Shown in pieces: positions 1-8,797 of a DNA stretch of 15,901 nucleotides. The translations under genes and the position numbers were made by a program. Source of the stretch: Chromatiales bacterium (GTDB taxonomy: Bacteria > Pseudomonadota > Gammaproteobacteria > JACCYU01). Position 1 is the stretch's first letter. Each line of letters opens with the position of its first letter. Under the pieces are notes generated by a model, which was not told where the DNA came from, searched no databases, and saw nothing but the letters and a program-made list of their open reading frames with translations. The stretch spans positions 1-15,901 of the forward strand of contig JAPSGG010000004.1 of assembly GCA_031177845.1 (NCBI GenBank), read 5' to 3'.

Positions 1-2026
1 CGCGAAAATTCCCGCCTAGGGGTTCGCCGAAGGAGTCCTTGGGCCCCAAGCTATTGGCCTCATAGCCGCGCACCGTGCCGAAACCGCCGCCGTAGTATTT
101 CTCAAAGAATGGTAGATCGGTCGTGTTACCATAGCCGCCGCCATAGGCGACCTCTCCGTTGAGCGATAGGGTCAGACCCGAGGTTAAAGGGATGTACTGC
201 AGATTGCTGTAATCCGTCCGGTAGTATTCCAAATCGCTGCCCGGCACCGCGGCCTCCAAGTTGAGCCTTTGCAGGTTGCCCCGGTCAGCAAACACGGTGC
301 GATTGCGGGTGTCGTGAATGAGGCTGCTGGAAAGCTGAAAGATGTTGTACTCGTCGCCGTTATCGTCAAGAAAATCCCTGATCTCGGGTGGCGTATTGAT
401 CGTAGTGCCGATGCTCACGTCTCTGTAGCCACCTGACGCGCGCAACGTATCGAATTCGCTGAATGGGATGCCATAGGTGATGTTCGCTCCCAACTGCTCC
501 GCGCTGTAGTCGGAGATATTGGCCTCGGCGGCATCGGTCTCGGTGTAATTCACGCTGAAGCCGCGGCTTACGCCGTCGATGGTGTAATACGGGTTGGTAT
601 AGGTGAAGCTGTAGATCGTGTTGAAATCGCTATTATCGAAACGGATGCCCACGCGCTTGCCCGTGCCGAGAAAATTGTCCTGCGTCAGAGCCAGGTTAAA
701 TAGGAAACCCTGACTCTGCGAGTAGCCTGCGCCGATCGCAAAGTTACCGGCTAGCCGCTCTTTGACAGAGACGTTGAGATCGACCATATCGTCCACGCCG
801 GGAACCCGCTCCGTATTGATCTCTACCGATTCCACGTACGGCAGTCTCTGGACGCGCTGACGGGACAGTTCGATGTCAGAGAGCGAATACCACCCGCCCT
901 CGATCTGACGCAACTCGCGCCGGTACACCTCGTCAGAGGTATTGGCATTGCCCAGGATGTTGATCCTGCGTACGTAGATCCGCTGCCCCGGGTCGACGAA
1001 AAAGGTGAGGCTGACCTCCTTACGGGCCTCATTGACCTCCGGGATGGGATTGACGTTGGCGAAGGCATAGCCCTCATCGCCGAGGCGCCGACTGATGTCA
1101 TCGACTGACTTGACGACCTGACTGCGGGAAAAGGTGTCGCCGGGCTCCACCTTGAGCAATTCTTCAAGCTCCTGCTCGGGCACGACGAACTCACCGGCCA
1201 GCTTCACCTCGCTCACGGTGTAGCGTTCACCTTCATCGATGTTAATGGTGATATAGATATCCTGGTTGTCCGGGGTGATCGAGACCTGCGTGGAGTCGAT
1301 GTTGAACTTTAGGTAACCCTCATCGAGATAATGCGTGCGCAGGGTCTCAAGGTCGCCCGTCAACTTTTCCTTGGAATACTTGTCGCGACTGCTGAAGAAG
1401 GCCCACCAAGGTGGAATACCAGACTCGAAGTCTTCCGTGAGTTCTTCCTCGGTGAACTCCTCGTTGCCGACGACGTTCACGCGCTTGATCCTGGCCACCG
1501 CGCCCTCGGAGATATCGATTTTGATCACCACCCGATTACGTTCCAGTTCGGTGATCTCGGTATCGACCTTAACGTTGTACTTGCCGCGCGCCAGATACTG
1601 CTGCACGAGTTCGTTCTCCAACCTTTCCAGCACGGAGCGGTTGAACACCCTGCCGCGGGCGATCTCCACGCTTTCCAAGGCCGCGGTGAGATCCTCATCG
1701 GATATGTCCTCGTTGCCTTCGAATGTGATCTCCGCGATGGCGGGACGCTCCTCGACCTCTACCACCAGCACGTTGTCCCGGCGGCGCAATGTGATATCGC
1801 TGAAAAACCCAGTGTCGAACAGCGCTTGCACGATTTCCGCACTGCGATTGGTATCGAATCGGTCGCCCACCTGGATCGGCAGATAAGTGAACACGGTGCC
1901 CGGTTCGATGCGTTCCAGACCCTCGAGTTCGATGTCTTCGACCACAAAAGCAGCCGCCGACAAATCGCCGGCAAAGACCAGCAACGCGCCCGCCAGGGCC
2001 AGCGTTTGGATCACACGAAGAAACAC
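1..2026 (-). CDS. bamA: Outer membrane protein assembly factor BamA, 3' end missing
   Basis: BamA is the Omp85-family beta-barrel insertase of the BAM complex, which folds outer-membrane proteins. Translating the minus strand from 2026 gives an unbroken frame to the window edge: 675 residues of a family of about 760-810. Residues 1-25 form a signal peptide (charged FLR start, hydrophobic core, AA cleavage site). Five POTRA domains should span roughly 26-420, with the barrel after that. The hallmark loop-6 motif VRGYEANSLGPK begins at residue 652, close to its position in E. coli BamA (VRGF, about 660). The start must be GTG 2026 or GTG 2014, because the rseP TAG lies in the same frame just upstream; 2026 gives the fuller signal peptide. 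No strong Shine-Dalgarno is visible, so translation is probably coupled to rseP. The last barrel strands lie outside the window. Family assignment is near certain. Confidence 0.96.
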   Translation of the reverse strand, partial: MFLRVIQTLALAGALLVFAGDLSAAAFVVEDIELEGLERIEPGTVFTYLPIQVGDRFDTNRSAEIVQALFDTGFFSDITLRRRDNVLVVEVEERPAIAEITFEGNEDISDEDLTAALESVEIARGRVFNRSVLERLENELVQQYLARGKYNVKVDTEITELERNRVVIKIDISEGAVARIKRVNVVGNEEFTEEELTEDFESGIPPWWAFFSSRDKYSKEKLTGDLETLRTHYLDEGYLKFNIDSTQVSITPDNQDIYITINIDEGERYTVSEVKLAGEFVVPEQELEELLKVEPGDTFSRSQVVKSVDDISRRLGDEGYAFANVNPIPEVNEARKEVSLTFFVDPGQRIYVRRINILGNANTSDEVYRRELRQIEGGWYSLSDIELSRQRVQRLPYVESVEINTERVPGVDDMVDLNVSVKERLAGNFAIGAGYSQSQGFLFNLALTQDNFLGTGKRVGIRFDNSDFNTIYSFTYTNPYYTIDGVSRGFSVNYTETDAAEANISDYSAEQLGANITYGIPFSEFDTLRASGGYRDVSIGTTINTPPEIRDFLDDNGDEYNIFQLSSSLIHDTRNRTVFADRGNLQRLNLEAAVPGSDLEYYRTDYSNLQYIPLTSGLTLSLNGEVAYGGGYGNTTDLPFFEKYYGGGFGTVRGYEANSLGPKDSFGEPLGGNFR

Positions 2027-3388
2027 CTAACCGAGCAATCTTGCGAAGTCGTTGTAGAAGGCGAGTGCAATAAGACCCGCGAGCACCGCCAGACCGATGC
2101 GCTGTCCTACGGCCTCGGTGGTCTCTGAGACCGGGCTGCCCTTGATCAGCTCGATGAAGTAGTACAATAGATGGCCGCCATCCAGCACCGGCACCGGCAG
2201 CAGATTCAGGATGCCGATGCTGATGCTGAAGATCGCGAGCGCACCAAGAAAGGCCGAGATGCCGATCAACGCCGACACACCCGCGAACTGAGCGATGGTG
2301 ATGGGCCCGCTGACGTTCTTCAGCGAGGCCTGTCCGGTGACGAGTCTCCACAACACGCGCAGGGTCAACACTGAAAAATCCCAGGTTTTGACCACTGCCA
2401 TGCCTAACGCGGTGAGCGGATTGTATTGTACCTCCACCTGCATGGCCTCGATCTCGGCGCGATCGATGTGCGGGGATGCGCCAATGCGCCCGATGCGCTC
2501 GCCACCTTCGTACACGACTTCGGTATGCAGGTCGAGGGTCATCACCTTGCCGGCACGCTTGATCTCAAGGCGGATGTCCTCGTTGGGATGGGCGCGCACG
2601 TAATCCACCCACGCCTGCCAGCCTTTGATGGGCTGCCCATCCGCGCTCACCAAGCGATCGCCCGTACGCAGCCCGGCGCGTTCGGCCGCGCCACCAGTCG
2701 TCACGCCGCCAATCACGGCTTCGATGGTCGGCTGCCATGGTGTGATGCCCAGCGTCTCGAGCGGGCTCTCTTCGCCTAGGATCTGACGGATCTCACCCAG
2801 ATCGAGGACATACTGACTCGTCCCGCCAGCTTGTGCCTGGACGGTCAACAATACCTCGCCTCCATCTAGGGCCTGATCAATGATACCGATGCTCGCGGTT
2901 TCCCAAGTCGGTGTGCGTTCGCCATCGACGGCCACGATCTGGTCACCGCTTTCCAGCCCGGCGCGCGCCGCGACGCTGTCCGGTGCGACATCACCGATGA
3001 CAGGTTTAACGCCAGTTACGCCGATCATGAACATGACCCAGTAAGCCGCGATGGCGAGCAGGAAATTGAACAGGGGACCAGCTGCGACAATGGCGATGCG
3101 CGTTCCGACCGGCTGGCGATTGAAAGCCCGATGACGTTCGGCTGGATCGACGCGACCTTCGCGTTCGTCGAGCATCTTAACGTACCCGCCCAGCGGGATT
3201 GCCGCCACCATGTACTCGGTGCGATCCGCGCCAGCCACTCGCTTCCACAGTGGTTTGCCGAAGCCGATCGAAAACTTGAGTACCTTCACGCCCAGTTTCT
3301 TCGCCACCCAGAAGTGACCGAACTCATGGATGCCCACCAGAATGCTGACGGCGGCGACGAATGCGATGACACTAATCAGGACGGACAT
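2027..3388 (-). CDS. rseP: RseP-type site-2 zinc metalloprotease with two PDZ domains
   Basis: This is an inner-membrane intramembrane protease. In E. coli RseP cuts the anti-sigma factor RseA after DegS and so releases sigma-E during envelope stress; it also clears remnant signal peptides. The zinc motif HEFGH lies at residues 21-25 in the first membrane segment. The conserved GPLFNFLLAI segment is near 104-113. Two PDZ domains follow, at about 129-205 (AGLESGDQIVAVDG core) and 225-300 (AGLRTGDRLVSADG core). The second active-site motif NLLPVPVLDGG is at 395-405 and supplies the LDG aspartate. At 453 residues it matches the usual length of about 450. ATG 3388 follows the dxr stop by 3 nt, and the TAG stop directly abuts the bamA start. 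The position before bamA suits the envelope-stress role. Confidence 0.97.
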   Translation of the reverse strand: MSVLISVIAFVAAVSILVGIHEFGHFWVAKKLGVKVLKFSIGFGKPLWKRVAGADRTEYMVAAIPLGGYVKMLDEREGRVDPAERHRAFNRQPVGTRIAIVAAGPLFNFLLAIAAYWVMFMIGVTGVKPVIGDVAPDSVAARAGLESGDQIVAVDGERTPTWETASIGIIDQALDGGEVLLTVQAQAGGTSQYVLDLGEIRQILGEESPLETLGITPWQPTIEAVIGGVTTGGAAERAGLRTGDRLVSADGQPIKGWQAWVDYVRAHPNEDIRLEIKRAGKVMTLDLHTEVVYEGGERIGRIGASPHIDRAEIEAMQVEVQYNPLTALGMAVVKTWDFSVLTLRVLWRLVTGQASLKNVSGPITIAQFAGVSALIGISAFLGALAIFSISIGILNLLPVPVLDGGHLLYYFIELIKGSPVSETTEAVGQRIGLAVLAGLIALAFYNDFARLLG

Positions 3389-3391
3389 CGG

Positions 3392-4651
3392 TTAAATAGG
3401 GGCCAAGATAGATGCGACGTATTCGAACGCCGCCGCCCGCGCGGTGCGATCGGCGGCCAGAATGGCTTCCAGCGAATCGGCCTCGCTCGAGGCCACATGC
3501 TCCAGCGTATGCTCAATCACGCGGGGAATATCGGTAAACCGGATTCTCTCATCCAGAAAGCTCTGCACCGCCACCTCGTTAGCCGCGTTCAGGACAGCGG
3601 TCGCGGTGCCACCGGCGCGTAGCGCCTCATAAGCCATACGCAGGCACGGATAGCGCCCCGGCTCCAACGCGAAAAATTCCAGTCGCGCCACGTCGACCAG
3701 GTCCAGGGGTCGCGCGCCGGAGGCGATTCTAGTAGGCCACGCTAGGGCGTGGGCGATTGGGGTGCGCATATCGGGATGGCCCATTTGCGCTAGTACGGAG
3801 CCATCCACGAATGTCACCATCGAATGCACCACGCTTTGCGGATGTAGCACCACACTCACCTGTTCCGGTCGGCAATCGAACAACCAACATGCCTCGATCA
3901 CTTCCAGCCCCTTGTTCATCATGGTCGCGGAATCCACCGAGATCTTGCGGCCCATCCTCCAATTCGGATGCGCGCACGCCTGCGCCGGCGTGGCATCGCG
4001 CAGTGCAGCCAGTGGCATGGTCCGAAATGGACCGCCGCTTGCCGTCAGCACGATGCGCTCCACGCCTGCTGCCGCCAGTCCGCCGGTTGGCACCCCTATC
4101 GTGCATGAACTTTTCGGCAGGCACTGGAATACCGCATTGTGCTCGCTGTCGATGGGCAGCAATTGGGCGTGACTCTCGTACACTTGCCGCATAAACACGC
4201 GCCCTGCCATCACCAGCGCTTCCTTATTTGCGAGCAGCACACGTTTACCGGCGCGCGCGGCCGCAATCGTGGGCAACAACCCAGCTGCGCCGACGATGGC
4301 GGCCATGACACATTGAGTATCAGGTGCGCCCGCGACCTGCTCCAGGCCAGCCGGACCCGCGAGCACCTCGATTTCAAGCTCCGCGCCTCGCACCCTTTGA
4401 CGAAGTTCATCTGCGCTTTGCGCGTCGTTCATGACCGCATAGGACGGTTTGTGTTCTACGCATTGTTGGTATAGCCGGTCCACATCGTGATGAGCTGTCA
4501 GGGCGGCTACGCGGTAGCGTTGCGGATGCCGCCCGATCACGTCCAGCGTATTGACGCCGATGGTGCCGGTGGACCCTAACACCGTGATACTGATTAGCCC
4601 GTCATTGGCGGGCGCAATGCTACCGGGAGAATGAACCGTGTTCACCGACAT
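3392..4651 (-). CDS. dxr: 1-deoxy-D-xylulose 5-phosphate reductoisomerase (MEP pathway)
   Basis: Dxr (IspC) converts DXP to 2-C-methyl-D-erythritol 4-phosphate with NADPH and a divalent metal in the cytosol. This is the committed step to the isoprenoid precursors that UppS uses. The NADPH-binding loop GSTGTIG is at residues 26-32 and [10 protein letters not shown] at 141-150. The metal ligands are visible as D168 and E170 (in [13 protein letters not shown]) and E250 (in [10 protein letters not shown]), matching D150, E152 and E231 of E. coli. The substrate-binding stretches GGPFRT and HPNWRMG are intact. Length is 419 residues from ATG 4651, against about 398 in E. coli, the extra residues being N-terminal. 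An AAAGG sits only 1 nt before ATG 4651 but 7 nt before the in-frame GTG at 4645, so the true start may be two codons later. A longer frame back to 4903 would lie inside cdsA and is not credible. Confidence 0.96.
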   Translation of the reverse strand: MSVNTVHSPGSIAPANDGLISITVLGSTGTIGVNTLDVIGRHPQRYRVAALTAHHDVDRLYQQCVEHKPSYAVMNDAQSADELRQRVRGAELEIEVLAGPAGLEQVAGAPDTQCVMAAIVGAAGLLPTIAAARAGKRVLLANKEALVMAGRVFMRQVYESHAQLLPIDSEHNAVFQCLPKSSCTIGVPTGGLAAAGVERIVLTASGGPFRTMPLAALRDATPAQACAHPNWRMGRKISVDSATMMNKGLEVIEACWLFDCRPEQVSVVLHPQSVVHSMVTFVDGSVLAQMGHPDMRTPIAHALAWPTRIASGARPLDLVDVARLEFFALEPGRYPCLRMAYEALRAGGTATAVLNAANEVAVQSFLDERIRFTDIPRVIEHTLEHVASSEADSLEAILAADRTARAAAFEYVASILAPI

Positions 4652-4677
4652 GCCTTTGTATGGCCTGATCCGATCCT

Positions 4678-5526
4678 TTAATTCATCCAATGCAGCCCCA
4701 GAACGAAAGGCGGCGCGGCGGCCATCATGCTGTCGATACGGTCGAGAATACCACCGTGCCCAGGTAGCATCGTGCCGCTGTCCTTGACTCCTGCGTGACG
4801 CTTGAGCAGGCTTTCGAACAAGTCGCCCGCAACCGAAAGCAGCGTTGTCACCAGGCATAGTCCGATGAAGTAGACCCATAGGATCCGCGGCAGTTCGAGC
4901 CACCAGGCGCCGAGCACCCCTAGTACAGCGTTCGCCGCCAACGCGCCCAGCACGCCCTCCCGGGTTTTCGCCGGACTAATGATCGGCGCGAGCTGGGTCT
5001 TGCCGAGCAGGCGACCCGTAACAAATGCGGCCGAGTCCGCCAACCACACCAGCAACAACAGGAACACGAACCACACGGGCTGCGGATGAAACCGGTGCAG
5101 ATCGATCATCGCGATCCAGGCCGGCAGCAGTGCGAGAGGCCCTGCCAGCCGCAGTCCAAGGATCTGGAGCCGCCCATTCGACGTCTGCGGCTGGTCGACG
5201 GCCAGAATCACCAGCGCCACGATCCACCAAACGGCGCCCAAGACGATAGGCGCCAGGGACTGCCGACCGGCGAATAATCGCCATAACACATAGGCACACA
5301 GTGCTGTAGCCGCCAGATAGATCAACCGCGAGCTTGGGCTGACCAGACTCGTGAGCCGCGCCCACTCCCAGGCACCCAGCATCACGACCGCCAGCATCAC
5401 GACCGCCAGCCAGCCGCTTGGCAACAGCAGTGCCGCCGCCACACTGGTCATCGCCAGGATCAAACCGGTCGTGACCCTTTGATCAAGCGCGGTGCGCGGA
5501 CTTGACCTGTTCACTGGTCTTGCCAT
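4678..5526 (-). CDS. cdsA: Phosphatidate cytidylyltransferase (CDP-diacylglycerol synthase)
   Basis: CdsA is an inner-membrane enzyme that makes CDP-diacylglycerol from phosphatidic acid and CTP, the precursor of all the cell's phospholipids. The C-terminal family signature is complete at about residues 239-266: SLLKRH, then VKDSG, then [13 protein letters not shown] with the metal-binding aspartates. An internal SPAKTREG motif is also typical. The protein is mostly hydrophobic, with roughly eight membrane segments. I chose ATG 5526 (MARPVNRS), giving 282 residues; the family's RV-T conserved start ([12 protein letters not shown]) follows. GTG 5514 is an alternative, and the frame extends to 5601 without homology. 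From ATG 5526 the gene overlaps the uppS end by 44 nt. A 15-nt perfect tandem duplication lies inside one membrane segment. The gap to dxr is 26 nt. Confidence 0.94.
   Translation of the reverse strand: MARPVNRSSPRTALDQRVTTGLILAMTSVAAALLLPSGWLAVVMLAVVMLGAWEWARLTSLVSPSSRLIYLAATALCAYVLWRLFAGRQSLAPIVLGAVWWIVALVILAVDQPQTSNGRLQILGLRLAGPLALLPAWIAMIDLHRFHPQPVWFVFLLLLVWLADSAAFVTGRLLGKTQLAPIISPAKTREGVLGALAANAVLGVLGAWWLELPRILWVYFIGLCLVTTLLSVAGDLFESLLKRHAGVKDSGTMLPGHGGILDRIDSMMAAAPPFVLGLHWMN
5377..5406. repeat. 15-bp perfect tandem duplication inside cdsA
   Basis: The unit cagcatcacgaccgc occurs twice head to tail (5377-5391 and 5392-5406). In the cdsA protein it encodes a doubled five-residue block, giving [11 protein letters not shown] in a membrane segment. 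Being a multiple of three, it preserves the frame and simply lengthens a hydrophobic stretch. It looks like a slippage duplication. Confidence 0.85.
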
Positions 5527-6235
5527 AGCGCCGCTGCCGTCCGGCGTAGGAGACAAGCGCGGCATCAAGCGCCGCCTCATCGAAATCGGGCCATAAGACA
5601 TCGGTAAAATAGAGTTCGGTATACGCCAGTTGCCATAATAAGAAGTTGCTGATGCGGTGTTCGCCGCCGGTACGGATGAATAGATCCGGCTCCGGCATGC
5701 CGGCCGTCACCAGCCTTGATGCGATCGATTCCATGGTGATCTGCTCCGACCCCACATTTGCGCTATTGAGCTCCTCAATGACCGCACGCACCGCCTGTGT
5801 GATATCCCAGCGGCCACCGTAGTTTGCGGCGATGTTGAGCAGCATATCGCAGCGCTCGGAGGTAGTGGCTTCGGCCAGCTCGATCTGTCGCTGGAGCTTG
5901 GGCGAGAATGCGAGCCGATCCCCGATAAAGCGCAGTCGTACGCCGTGCTCGGCAAGTTCGTCCGCTTCGCGCCTGAGTGTCGAAAGGAACAATTCCATTA
6001 ACGTGTTGACTTCGACCTTAGGTCGTTGCCAGTTCTCGCTGCTAAAGGCAAACAGCGTGAGGACTTCCACGCCGCGTTCAACACAGGCCCGCACCACCTT
6101 GCGCGTGGCGTCGACGCCCCGTTTGTGACCGGCCGTGCGCGGTAGGCGGCGGGCTCGCGCCCAACGCCCATTGCCGTCCATGACGATGGCGATGTGCCGC
6201 GGCAGAATATGGACAGATGGTGCGCCCACGCTCAA
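5483..6235 (-). CDS. uppS: Undecaprenyl diphosphate synthase (cis-prenyltransferase)
   Basis: UppS condenses farnesyl diphosphate with eight isopentenyl diphosphates to make the C55 lipid carrier used for peptidoglycan and O-antigen export; it acts at the cytoplasmic membrane surface. The catalytic motif MDGNGRWA starts at residue 19, with Asp20 matching Asp26 of E. coli. FAFSSENWQRP follows, then NIAANYGGRWDI, and near the C-terminus RTGGEHRISNFLLWQ and ELYFTDVLWPDF, which bind the diphosphates. Length is 250 residues, as expected. There is no ATG start: the frame begins at TTG 6235 with a second candidate, GTG, at 6229. An in-frame TGA at 6286-6284 limits upstream extension, and I see no strong Shine-Dalgarno. 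The gene lies 272 nt after frr and overlaps cdsA at its 3' end. Confidence 0.95.
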   Translation of the reverse strand: MSVGAPSVHILPRHIAIVMDGNGRWARARRLPRTAGHKRGVDATRKVVRACVERGVEVLTLFAFSSENWQRPKVEVNTLMELFLSTLRREADELAEHGVRLRFIGDRLAFSPKLQRQIELAEATTSERCDMLLNIAANYGGRWDITQAVRAVIEELNSANVGSEQITMESIASRLVTAGMPEPDLFIRTGGEHRISNFLLWQLAYTELYFTDVLWPDFDEAALDAALVSYAGRQRRYGKTSEQVKSAHRA

Positions 6236-6272
6236 CCGACGCCGGTGGGATGGAACTCGGAAGAACTCACGC

Positions 6273-6300
6273 TTTATACAGATTCAAAGATAAAGCTTAA
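6273..6300 (-). promoter_or_regulatory. Weak sigma-70 promoter candidate for uppS
   Basis: On the minus strand TTAAGC (6300-6295) is separated by 16 nt from TATAAA (6278-6273), about 38 nt before the uppS start. The -10 is good and the -35 poor. The surrounding stretch is more AT-rich than the flanking genes. A promoter here would let the envelope genes be expressed apart from rpsB-tsf-pyrH-frr, as the 272-nt gap suggests. This is pattern matching only. Confidence 0.3.
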
Positions 6301-6370
6301 GTTATCGCTTAAACCGCAGAGCACGCCACTGCCCCGGCTGCGATTTTCCAGAACGGGGGCTGCAAAATGA

Positions 6371-6435
6371 GATAGGGCATAGGGGTGGTGATAATGAATA
6401 TCTGACTAACCCTATGCCCTATACCCATACCCTAT
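6371..6435. repeat. Palindromic, heptamer-rich intergenic element between frr and uppS
   Basis: A perfect 13-bp inverted repeat pairs ATAGGGCATAGGG (6372-6384) with CCCTATGCCCTAT (6410-6422) across a 25-nt spacer. The right arm continues as degenerate CCCTAT units: ACCCTAT, GCCCTAT, ACCCAT, ACCCTAT from 6409 to 6435. It lies wholly in noncoding DNA. It could form a strong RNA hairpin after frr, but no U-tract follows on the minus strand, so it is not a standard intrinsic terminator. The repeated-unit make-up resembles dispersed REP-like or miniature repeat families; whether other copies exist cannot be seen here. The rest of the frr-uppS gap (6236-6507) holds no gene that I can support. Confidence 0.7.
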
Positions 6436-6507
6436 TATCTCCATGGTTCTAAGATCTTGGTGCCTTGAGCGAACTTTGCGTTGTTTCTCTTGTTAGACGC
6501 TTCAAGC

Positions 6508-7065
6508 CTATACCTCCATCAATTCTTGCTCCTTGCGCGCTAGCACATTGTCGATTTCAGCGACGTATTTGTCAGTCAGCTTCTGAATGGCCTCCTGGCC
6601 ACGGCGCTCGTCGTCCGAAGAGATTGCCTTCTCCTTGGTGAGTTCCTTGAGATCATTGTTGGCTTCGCGACGAATATTGCGGACAGCCACGCGGGCGTTC
6701 TCCGCCTCATGACGCACCACTTTGACCAGGTCTCTGCGGCGCTCCTCAGTCAAGGGCGGCAAAGGCACGCGGATGACTAGCCCGGCAGTGGAGGGATTAA
6801 GTCCGAGGTCCGAGTTGATAATGGCCTTCTCCACAACTGGCACCATGTTCTTTTCCCAGGGCGTCACCGTCAGCGTGCGCGGGTCCTCAGCACTGACGTT
6901 GGCGACGCGATTGATCGGCACCTGCGACCCATAATACTCGACCATAATATGGTCCAGCAGACTTGCGTGCGCGCGGCCCGTGCGCACCTTCGATAGCTCT
7001 TGTTGCAGCGCCTCGACGCTCTTGCGCATGCGCGTTTGTGCGTCTTTCTTGATGTCTTCGATCAT
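6508..7065 (-). CDS. frr: Ribosome recycling factor
   Basis: RRF works with EF-G to split the post-termination ribosome. The product is 185 residues, the same as E. coli, with the typical N-terminus ([16 protein letters not shown], then [13 protein letters not shown]), the middle domain segment ([17 protein letters not shown], then VTPWEK) and the C-terminal helix ([15 protein letters not shown]) of the three-helix bundle. ATG 7065 lies 39 nt after the pyrH stop, with an AGGG about 12 nt upstream as a modest ribosome binding site. The order rpsB-tsf-pyrH-frr is very widely conserved, so co-transcription is likely. Nothing unusual was seen in the coding sequence. Confidence 0.97.
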   Translation of the reverse strand: MIEDIKKDAQTRMRKSVEALQQELSKVRTGRAHASLLDHIMVEYYGSQVPINRVANVSAEDPRTLTVTPWEKNMVPVVEKAIINSDLGLNPSTAGLVIRVPLPPLTEERRRDLVKVVRHEAENARVAVRNIRREANNDLKELTKEKAISSDDERRGQEAIQKLTDKYVAEIDNVLARKEQELMEV

Positions 7066-7104
7066 GGCCGTTAGCTGCCCTGAAGATTGGAGCCGAGGGC
7101 AGAT

Positions 7105-7833
7105 CTAACCTCGCTCCACGACGGTACCAATCTGTTCACCCATCACCACTTTGAGCAGATCCCCTTCCCTGGCCATATTGAATATGCGCAGTGGTATATC
7201 GTTGTCGCGGCACATCACAATGGCGGTCGCGTCCATGACCCCCAACTTCTTGGACAGGACATCGTCGTAGGTCAGGCGCTCGTAACGCTTGGCGTCGGCA
7301 TGCTTGATCGGATCGGCGTCGTAAACACCATCCACCTTGGTGGCCTTGAGCATGAGATCTGCGTTGATCTCGGTGGCGCGCAGGCTGGCCGCCGAGTCGG
7401 TGGTGAAAAACGGATTGCCGGTACCCGCCGCGAACACCACGATGCGGCCCTTCTCCAGATGACGCACCGCGCGACGCCGGATGTAGTCCTCGCATACCTG
7501 GTTGATCTTGAGAGCGGACATAACGCGGCAATGAAGTCCGCGGCGCTCGATCGCATCCTGTAGCGCGAGCGCGTTGATCACGGTCGCAAGCATGCCCATC
7601 TGATCCGCGGTGACGCGATCCATGCCCGCTTTGGCAAGACCCTTGCCGCGGAAGATATTGCCGCCGCCGATGACTACCGCCACCTCGACGGCCCTGCGGT
7701 GCAACTCGCCCAAGTCGGCCGCGATACGTCCGATGACCTTTGGATCGATGCCGTAGTCTTGGCTGCCCATCAGCGCCTCGCCGCTGAGCTTGAGCAGGAT
7801 GCGTTTGTAGCGGGGCGTGGCGGCGTCGTTCAT
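7105..7833 (-). CDS. pyrH: Uridylate kinase (UMP kinase)
   Basis: PyrH phosphorylates UMP to UDP, feeding pyrimidine nucleotides to RNA, DNA and the sugar nucleotides of envelope synthesis. It belongs to the amino-acid kinase fold and forms hexamers. The phosphate-binding KLSGEALMG is at residues 15-23, [10 protein letters not shown] at 54-63, [13 protein letters not shown] at 72-84, [14 protein letters not shown] at 136-149 and the nucleotide site [13 protein letters not shown] at 163-175. Length is 242 residues against 241 in E. coli. ATG 7833 gives the standard N-terminus ahead of [10 protein letters not shown]; it lies 17 nt after the tsf stop. Confidence 0.97.
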   Translation of the reverse strand: MNDAATPRYKRILLKLSGEALMGSQDYGIDPKVIGRIAADLGELHRRAVEVAVVIGGGNIFRGKGLAKAGMDRVTADQMGMLATVINALALQDAIERRGLHCRVMSALKINQVCEDYIRRRAVRHLEKGRIVVFAAGTGNPFFTTDSAASLRATEINADLMLKATKVDGVYDADPIKHADAKRYERLTYDDVLSKKLGVMDATAIVMCRDNDIPLRIFNMAREGDLLKVVMGEQIGTVVERG

Positions 7834-7850
7834 GTCATGGTTGGACCCAA

Positions 7851-8738
7851 TCAGCTACGCTTTACCTGCGCCATCACTTCATCGGCGAAATTGCCGCTCT
7901 TCTTCTCGATACCCTCGCCGACCTCGAAACGCGAAAAGCGCGCGACCTTCGCCTTGGCCTCCTGCAAGAGCTTGCCCACCGTCTTGTCGGGGTCCTTCAC
8001 GAATGGCTGTCCCAGCAAGGTGATCTCGCCCAGATATTTCTTGAGCCGCCCCTGCACCATCTTGGCGATGATCTCTGGTGGTTTGCCGCTACTCTCGGCC
8101 TGCGCCGCGAAGATCTCCTTTTCCTTCTCCAGCAGTTCGGCAGGTACATCGTCTTCGTTCACGCATAACGGTCGGCTGGCAGCCACGTGCATGGCGATAT
8201 CTCTAGCCAGTGCCTCATCGCCACTCTTGAGCAACACCATGACGCCGATGCGGCTGCCGTGCAGATAAACCCCGATTTGCCCACCGTCGGCCCGCATGCG
8301 GTCGAACCGGCGTACCTGAATATTCTCACCCAGCTTGGCAATCAGCGCCTGGCGATTGGCTTCAATACTTGTCCCATCACCGCCGACGATGGGACGAGCC
8401 ATCAAGTCATCGACGTCCACGGGCGCACGCTCCACAATGGTAGCCGCGACCGCCTGCGCGAAGGCTGCGAAATCGTCCCCCTTGGCGACAAAGTCGGTTT
8501 CGCAGTTGATCTCCACCATCGCCGCGTGCGCGCCATCAGGCGTCTGGCTTGCTCGAATCACGCCTTCCGCCGCGACGCGCGTCGCCCGCTTATCGGCCTT
8601 AGCGAGGCCGGCTTTGCGCATGGATTCGATGGCAGCCACCATATCACCGCCGCTCGCTTCCAGCGCCTTCTTGCATTCCATCATGCCGGCCCCGGTGCGT
8701 TCGCGCAGTTCCTTGACCATGGATGCCGTAATTTGCAT
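7851..8738 (-). CDS. tsf: Translation elongation factor Ts
   Basis: EF-Ts is the guanine nucleotide exchange factor that recycles EF-Tu from GDP to GTP. The N-terminal UBA-like domain shows [20 protein letters not shown] (7-26), and the exchange motif ETDFVAK is at 80-86, where the Asp-Phe pair enters EF-Tu. Length is 295 residues, slightly more than 283 in E. coli. I chose ATG 8738 (MQITAS) because it starts at the conserved domain and has AGG about 9 nt upstream; the frame opens further to 8801 without family similarity. The gene lies 59 nt after rpsB, as in the classic rpsB-tsf operon, and probably shares its promoter and S2 feedback. Confidence 0.97.
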   Translation of the reverse strand: MQITASMVKELRERTGAGMMECKKALEASGGDMVAAIESMRKAGLAKADKRATRVAAEGVIRASQTPDGAHAAMVEINCETDFVAKGDDFAAFAQAVAATIVERAPVDVDDLMARPIVGGDGTSIEANRQALIAKLGENIQVRRFDRMRADGGQIGVYLHGSRIGVMVLLKSGDEALARDIAMHVAASRPLCVNEDDVPAELLEKEKEIFAAQAESSGKPPEIIAKMVQGRLKKYLGEITLLGQPFVKDPDKTVGKLLQEAKAKVARFSRFEVGEGIEKKSGNFADEVMAQVKRS

Positions 8739-8769
8739 AACGGTAAACCTGTACTTGTTCGAATGATGA

Positions 8770-8783
8770 GCCGCCCTAGCGGC
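8770..8783 (-). promoter_or_regulatory. Small GC hairpin between rpsB and tsf
   Basis: On the minus strand GCCGC-TAGG-GCGGC forms a 5-bp all-GC stem with a 4-nt loop in the 59-nt rpsB-tsf spacer. No T-run follows, so full termination is unlikely; a partial attenuator, an mRNA stability element or chance are all possible. The stem is short. Confidence 0.3.
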
Positions 8784-8797
8784 GATTATTCCCGAGA

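Noticed and set aside
1331..2128. Plus-strand open frame of 265 codons opposite the bamA start and rseP end
   Set aside because: It is a shadow of bamA and rseP on the other strand; the minus-strand frames show full family motifs.
1695..2351. Minus-strand open frame of 218 codons bridging rseP and bamA
   Set aside because: It is out of frame with both real genes and its low-complexity Gly/Arg/His-rich product has no recognisable motif.
4652..4903. N-terminal extension of dxr into cdsA
   Set aside because: These 84 codons have no Dxr similarity and lie within the conserved C-terminal signature region of cdsA in another frame.
6372..6422. The palindrome after frr as an intrinsic terminator
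   Set aside because: The stem is good but the loop is long and no U-tract follows in the direction of transcription.
6409..6435. CCCTAT-type units as a CRISPR array or telomere-like repeat
   Set aside because: Units are 6-7 nt with no spacers, too few and too degenerate, and no cas genes are present.
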